Shown: positions 60,805 to 64,000 of the stretch, one piece after another | Numbering within the stretch: the stretch's first letter is position 1 | Layout of the letters: every line of letters starts with the position of its first letter | Source of the DNA: Eubacterium_B sp034180045 | Lineage (GTDB): Bacteria; Bacillota; Clostridia; Peptostreptococcales; Anaerovoracaceae | Direction: 5' to 3' | Assembly (NCBI GenBank): GCA_034180045.1 | Contig: JAXFOY010000024.1 | Location: forward strand, 25,456 to 89,455 | Length of the DNA: 64,000 nucleotides | Notes under the pieces: model-generated | Database searches by the model: none | Told to the model about the DNA's origin: nothing | What the model saw: only the letters and a program-made list of their open reading frames with translations | Translations under genes and position numbers: made by a program

Positions 60805-61224
60805 ATGAATGAGGAAAAGAAAGTACCCTTCAAGTGGGAATATGGGGAAGAAACCATATCACTGCAACTTGGGATGTATGCGAATAATCAGCGGCTTTAT
60901 ATCGGCATGATTACCCATACAGAAGATGGAGCGGAGCCGTTTGCAGATATGACGGTGAACCTTTCGGGGTATTCCCTGGACCCCGGAGAGGCGTTTATTT
61001 CCGGTGACATCAGCAAGGACTTGCTGCGATTCATCAAAGAGAACAAATTGGGGAAAGTGCTTCCCTACCAGGTGCAATCCGGTTATGGGAAATATTCTGC
61101 CGTTGCCTTTGATTTGGAGAAATTGAAGGCATTTGATCCCAAAGGTGTGGCGGAGTTTCGGAAAGAGTGGAATCTGCCGGATAAGAAGCCGGTAAAGAAA
61201 AAGAGCCGCGGGATGGAGCGATGA
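60805..61224 (+). CDS. DUF4313-like element protein
   Basis: A 139-residue protein rich in beta structure (FKWEYGEETISLQLGMY, ADMTVNLSGYSLDPGEAFISGD), with a basic C terminus (KKPVKKKSRGMER). It matches my memory of the DUF4313 proteins that accompany Firmicutes conjugative transposons. Role unknown. AGGAGGAATCTG precedes the ATG, 12 bases after the preceding gene. Confidence 0.65.
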   Translation: MNEEKKVPFKWEYGEETISLQLGMYANNQRLYIGMITHTEDGAEPFADMTVNLSGYSLDPGEAFISGDISKDLLRFIKENKLGKVLPYQVQSGYGKYSAVAFDLEKLKAFDPKGVAEFRKEWNLPDKKPVKKKSRGMER

Positions 61225-61310
61225 AGAAATATCTTCTCCGGCGGCTGGTGGTCCCGCCTTAGAAAGAAATGCACCACCCCTGCACATTTTGTGGAAAGGA
61301 GGCGATGAAA

Positions 61311-61811
61311 ATGCAGGAAGAAGTGGAAAACAGGACTTTAACGCTGGTTGTCAGCGGAACAAAGTTCACCGGTCGGTTGCTTAAAGCCGCCATCAGCAAG
61401 TACCTTGCCCACTGCAAGGAAAAGAAGCTGCAAAAGCAGAGAAGCCGTGACGCTCCTGTGACACCCCACGGCAAACAGACCGTCAAGCAGCTCATTGGTC
61501 AAAATCAGGGGATCTCCAATATCGAGATCACAGACCCCTCCATCAAGGAATTTGAGAAGATCGCCCGGAAATATGGTGTGGATTATGCGGTGAAGAAAGA
61601 CCGCAGCAGCTCCCCGCCCAAGTACCTGATCTTTTTCAAAGGCCGTGACGCCGATGCGCTGACCGCTGCATTTACCGAGTACACCAGCAAAAAGGTCAAG
61701 AAGGCCGAGAAAACGGAACGCCCGTCTGTGCTGGCAAAACTCAGTCAGTTCAAAGAGATGGTCAAAAATGCCGTGGTGGACCGCACCAAGCGAAAGGAGC
61801 TGGAACGATGA
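61311..61811 (+). CDS. PcfB-like conjugation accessory protein
   Basis: A 166-residue PcfB family (DUF3801) protein. The family pattern starts near the N terminus (VSGTKFTGRLLKAAISKYL), continues with GKQTVKQLIGQNQGISNIEI and ends in a basic tail. PcfB works with the coupling protein PcfC in pCF10-type conjugation, recruiting the relaxosome. AAAGGAGG is 8 bases before the ATG at 61311; an ATG at 61305 is only two bases from it. The stop overlaps the start of the coupling protein (ATGA). Confidence 0.82.
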   Translation: MQEEVENRTLTLVVSGTKFTGRLLKAAISKYLAHCKEKKLQKQRSRDAPVTPHGKQTVKQLIGQNQGISNIEITDPSIKEFEKIARKYGVDYAVKKDRSSSPPKYLIFFKGRDADALTAAFTEYTSKKVKKAEKTERPSVLAKLSQFKEMVKNAVVDRTKRKELER

Positions 61812-63637
61812 AAAAGCAGTTTGACATCAAAAAGCTCGTTTTGCTGAACCTGCCTTATCTTTTGATGGGGCTGTTTGCCACGAACTTCGGGGAAGCGTGG
61901 CGGCTGGCTCAGGGGGCAAATGCTTCGGAGAAATTCCTTTCCCTGTTTGCTGTCCTGCCTGGGGCGCTGCAAAGTTTCTGGCCCAGCTTGCACCCGTTGG
62001 ATCTTTTGGTGGGGCTATGCTGCGGAGCTGGCCTGCGTCTGGCGGTGTACCTCAAAAGTAAAAACGCCAAGAAGTATCGGCATGGACTGGAGTATGGCTC
62101 TGCCCGTTGGGGAACCCGTGAGGATATTGCTCCCTACATCGACCCGGTATTTCAGAACAATGTGATTCTGACGAAAACCGAGAGCCTGACCATGAATAGC
62201 CGCCCCAAGGACCCCAAGACCGCCAGAAACAAAAATGTGCTGGTGATCGGCGGCTCCGGTTCCGGTAAGACCCGCTTCTGGCTCAAACCGAATCTGATGC
62301 AGATGCACAGTTCTTATGTGGTCACAGACCCCAAGGGCACCATCCTGGTGGAGTGCGGAAAAATGCTCCAAAGGGGCGCACCCAAGCTGAGGAAGGACGG
62401 AAAGCCCATGAAGGATAAGCACGGCAAGGTCATTTATGAGCCTTACCGCATCAAGGTCCTCAATACCATCAACTTCAAGAAGTCCATGCACTATAACCCC
62501 TTTGCCTACATCCACTCCGAAAAGGACATCCTGAAGCTGGTCACGACGCTGATCGCCAATACCAAAGGCGAAGGCAAAGCCGGAGACGATTTCTGGGTCA
62601 AGGCAGAAACCTTGCTGTACTGCGCGTTGATTGGGTATATCCACTATGAAGCTCCGGTGGAGGAGCAGAACTTTTCCACCCTTATCGAGATGATAAACAG
62701 TATGGAAGTTCGGGAGGATGACGAGGAATACAAAAACGCCGTTGACTTGATGTTCGATGAGCTGGAATCCCGTGATCCTCGCCACTTTGCCGTCCGGCAG
62801 TATAAGAAATATAAGCTGGCCGCCGGAAAAACAGCCAAGTCGATCCTGATTTCCTGTGGTGCGCGTCTTGCCGTGTTCGACATTGCAGAGCTGCGTGAGG
62901 TCACGGCTTATGATGAGCTGGAGCTGGACACTCTGGGAGACAGGAAAACTGCCCTGTTCCTCATCATGAGTGACACTGATGACAGCTTTAATTTCCTTAT
63001 ATCCATGTGTTATACCCAACTTTTCAACCTGCTCTGTGAAAAAGCCGACGATGTGTATGGCGGCAGGCTCCCGGTCCATGTGCGCTGTCTCATTGACGAG
63101 TGCGCCAACATCGGCCAGATCCCCAAGCTGGAAAAGCTGGTAGCAACCATCCGAAGCCGTGAGATCTCCGCCTGTCTGGTGTTGCAGGCGCAGAGTCAGC
63201 TCAAGGCAATCTATAAGGATAACGCAGATACCATCATCGGCAACATGGATACTTCCATCTTCCTGGGCGGTAAGGAGCCAACCACCCTCAAGGAGCTGGC
63301 TGCCGTGCTGGGCAAGGAAACCATCGACACCTACAACACCGGAGAGAGCCGTGGGCGTGAAACTTCCCACTCTCTCAACTATCAAAAATTGGGGAAAGAG
63401 CTGATGAGCCAGGATGAGCTTGCTGTTATGGATGGCGGCAAGTGTATCCTCCAACTGCGCGGTGTGCGTCCTTTCCTTTCGGATAAGTACGACATCACCA
63501 AGCACCCCAATTTCAAATACACAGCCGACGCAGACGAAAAGAACGCTTTTGACATTGAAGCGTTCCTGTCCGCAAGGTTGAAACTCAAGCCCAATGAGGT
63601 CTGCGATGTATATGAAGTAGACACAAAGGGCGCTTAA
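61808..63637 (+). CDS. VirD4/TraG-type conjugative coupling ATPase
   Basis: A 609-residue type IV coupling protein that links the relaxosome to the secretion channel. The N terminus has two membrane segments (about 10-28 and 55-80), then KYRHGLEYGSARWGTRED, Walker A VIGGSGSGKTRFW (about 145-153), Walker B-like RCLIDECANIGQIPKL (about 425-440) and the LVLQAQSQLKAIY segment. It is translationally coupled to pcfB. The large minus-strand frame over the same DNA is a shadow. Confidence 0.94.
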   Translation: MKKQFDIKKLVLLNLPYLLMGLFATNFGEAWRLAQGANASEKFLSLFAVLPGALQSFWPSLHPLDLLVGLCCGAGLRLAVYLKSKNAKKYRHGLEYGSARWGTREDIAPYIDPVFQNNVILTKTESLTMNSRPKDPKTARNKNVLVIGGSGSGKTRFWLKPNLMQMHSSYVVTDPKGTILVECGKMLQRGAPKLRKDGKPMKDKHGKVIYEPYRIKVLNTINFKKSMHYNPFAYIHSEKDILKLVTTLIANTKGEGKAGDDFWVKAETLLYCALIGYIHYEAPVEEQNFSTLIEMINSMEVREDDEEYKNAVDLMFDELESRDPRHFAVRQYKKYKLAAGKTAKSILISCGARLAVFDIAELREVTAYDELELDTLGDRKTALFLIMSDTDDSFNFLISMCYTQLFNLLCEKADDVYGGRLPVHVRCLIDECANIGQIPKLEKLVATIRSREISACLVLQAQSQLKAIYKDNADTIIGNMDTSIFLGGKEPTTLKELAAVLGKETIDTYNTGESRGRETSHSLNYQKLGKELMSQDELAVMDGGKCILQLRGVRPFLSDKYDITKHPNFKYTADADEKNAFDIEAFLSARLKLKPNEVCDVYEVDTKGA

Positions 63638-63748
63638 ATCTGTTCCGCTTTTGAAAGGAGTGATCGTATCTACCCGCCTCAACCGCCCTTTTTGGGCCAT
63701 TGGCGTACAAAGCGGACAATCGCAAGAAAAAATAATGAAAAAGGAGGA

Positions 63749-63800
63749 CAGCCGGAATCATGCCCCCGGAAACCGGGCGGCAGATTGTTCCGGCTTTTGT
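63749..63800 (+). terminator. Nested hairpin before the pilin gene
   Basis: AGCCGGAA (63750-63757) pairs with TTCCGGCT (63788-63795) and encloses a CCCGG/CCGGG hairpin, followed by TTTG. It may partly terminate or set pilin expression relative to upstream genes. Confidence 0.55.
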
Positions 63801-63856
63801 ATGCCTATGAAACATGACAAACCTATTTTTTAATCAGATTCCGGCTAACAAACTAT

Positions 63857-64000
63857 ATGGCATTTTTTGAACAGGCAATCACCGTTCTTCAGACCCTCGT
63901 TATCGCGCTCGGTGCCGGTCTCGGTATCTGGGGCGTTATCAACCTGCTGGAAGGTTACGGCAACGACAACCCTGGTGCAAAGTCCCAGGGCATGAAGCAG
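63857..64000 (+). CDS. Maff2/TrbC-type conjugation pilin-like protein, 3' partial
   Basis: The first 48 codons are in the window and run off the right edge. The protein begins MAFFEQAITVLQTLVIALGAG and continues IWGVINLLEGYGNDNPGAKSQGM, a small hydrophobic Maff2-family sequence. Such proteins sit directly after the coupling protein in this ICE group and are thought to be VirB2-like channel or pilus subunits. The ATG lacks a strong ribosome site in the bases directly upstream (CTAACAAACTAT), which is odd for a highly expressed subunit. Confidence 0.8.
   Translation, partial: MAFFEQAITVLQTLVIALGAGLGIWGVINLLEGYGNDNPGAKSQGMKQ

Larger units (their letters stand above)
56118..64000 (+). mobile_element. 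Integrative conjugative element (left part), inserted downstream of rpsI
   Basis: From here gene content and composition change: codons become visibly GC-richer, and the genes are ParA, ParB, a replication-type HTH protein, an antirepressor, PcfB, a VirD4-type coupling protein and a Maff2-type pilin, all on the plus strand. This order is that of Firmicutes conjugative transposons related to the Tn1549/CTn group. Integrase, relaxase, VirB4 and cargo are not in the window. The exact left end lies somewhere in 56118-56518. Confidence 0.85.

Noticed and set aside
62015..63700. Long minus-strand open frame (561 codons) opposite the coupling protein
   Set aside because: It lies entirely over the VirD4-type gene, has no recognisable domain and arises from GC-rich codon bias on the other strand.
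63651..63833. Possible 60-residue protein after the coupling protein
   Set aside because: It begins with TTG without a good ribosome site, has no motif, and its 3' half overlaps the nested hairpin. It could be real, but I cannot support it.
1..64000. tRNA or rRNA genes
   Set aside because: None was recognised on either strand by reading for cloverleaf arms and T-loop sequences; a covariance search would be needed to exclude them fully.

Overview
The window looks like the chromosome of an anaerobic, low-to-moderate GC Gram-positive bacterium (Clostridia). I favour a Peptostreptococcales/Anaerovoracaceae-type relative, but the sequence alone does not settle the genus. Reasons: strong Shine-Dalgarno sites with frequent TTG/GTG starts, anaerobic cobalamin synthesis, radical SAM and ferredoxin-type proteins, CWB2 cell-wall repeats, a sortase-type surface protein, Y-family polymerase/YolD, and Firmicutes-style promoters and T-rich terminators. 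No rRNA, tRNA or CRISPR array was seen.

Layout. (1) 1-12 kb is core: the 3' part of cbiC (B12 synthesis), prfA, a Sua5-type threonylcarbamoyl-AMP synthase, rpiB, upp, tyrS, a 1199-residue double acyl-CoA synthetase, greA and lysS with a fused tRNA-binding domain. (2) 12-20.6 kb is a patchwork of single genes: two GNAT acetyltransferases, an orphan nucleotidyltransferase-fold protein, a Y-family polymerase with YolD, then an aldo/keto reductase, peroxiredoxin, YaaA and a nitroreductase that suggest stress and redox defence. (3) 20.8-26.1 kb is a five-gene family-5 (peptide/nickel type) ABC transporter behind a cobalamin riboswitch and terminator, so it probably feeds B12 or cobalt metabolism. 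(4) 26.4-31.6 kb is a purine island: an adenine-deaminase paralog that has lost metal ligands, a canonical adenine deaminase and an NCS2-type permease. (5) 31.7-38.9 kb holds a zinc-ribbon/SPFH membrane pair on the minus strand, an orphan sigma-regulator-like membrane protein, a nucleoside phosphorylase, a YeiH-type exporter and a radical SAM protein. (6) 39.1-46.7 kb is a regulatory and catabolic unit: a histidine kinase with an extracytoplasmic solute-binding domain, an NtrC-type activator, a well-formed sigma-54 promoter, then a 3,5-diaminohexanoate dehydrogenase-like gene and a complete TRAP transporter. (7) 46.7-56.1 kb holds tcdA, an Ldh_2 family dehydrogenase, two large surface proteins (LRR-CWB2 and thioester/SpaA), a glutamate-type symporter and rplM-rpsI.

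(8) From about 56.12 kb to the right edge lies a GC-richer integrative conjugative element, inserted just downstream of rpsI: ParA, ParB, a replication-type HTH protein, a phage-type antirepressor, small accessory proteins (two of them paralogs), PcfB, a VirD4-type coupling protein and the start of a Maff2-type pilin. Its integrase, relaxase and far end are outside the window.

The most interesting points are the sigma-54 kinase/activator/Kdd-TRAP unit, the B12-riboswitch peptide/nickel-type transporter, the metal-ligand-depleted deaminase paralog, the thioester adhesin with a KPNTG sorting motif, the double ligase, and the repeat-rich element junction after rpsI.
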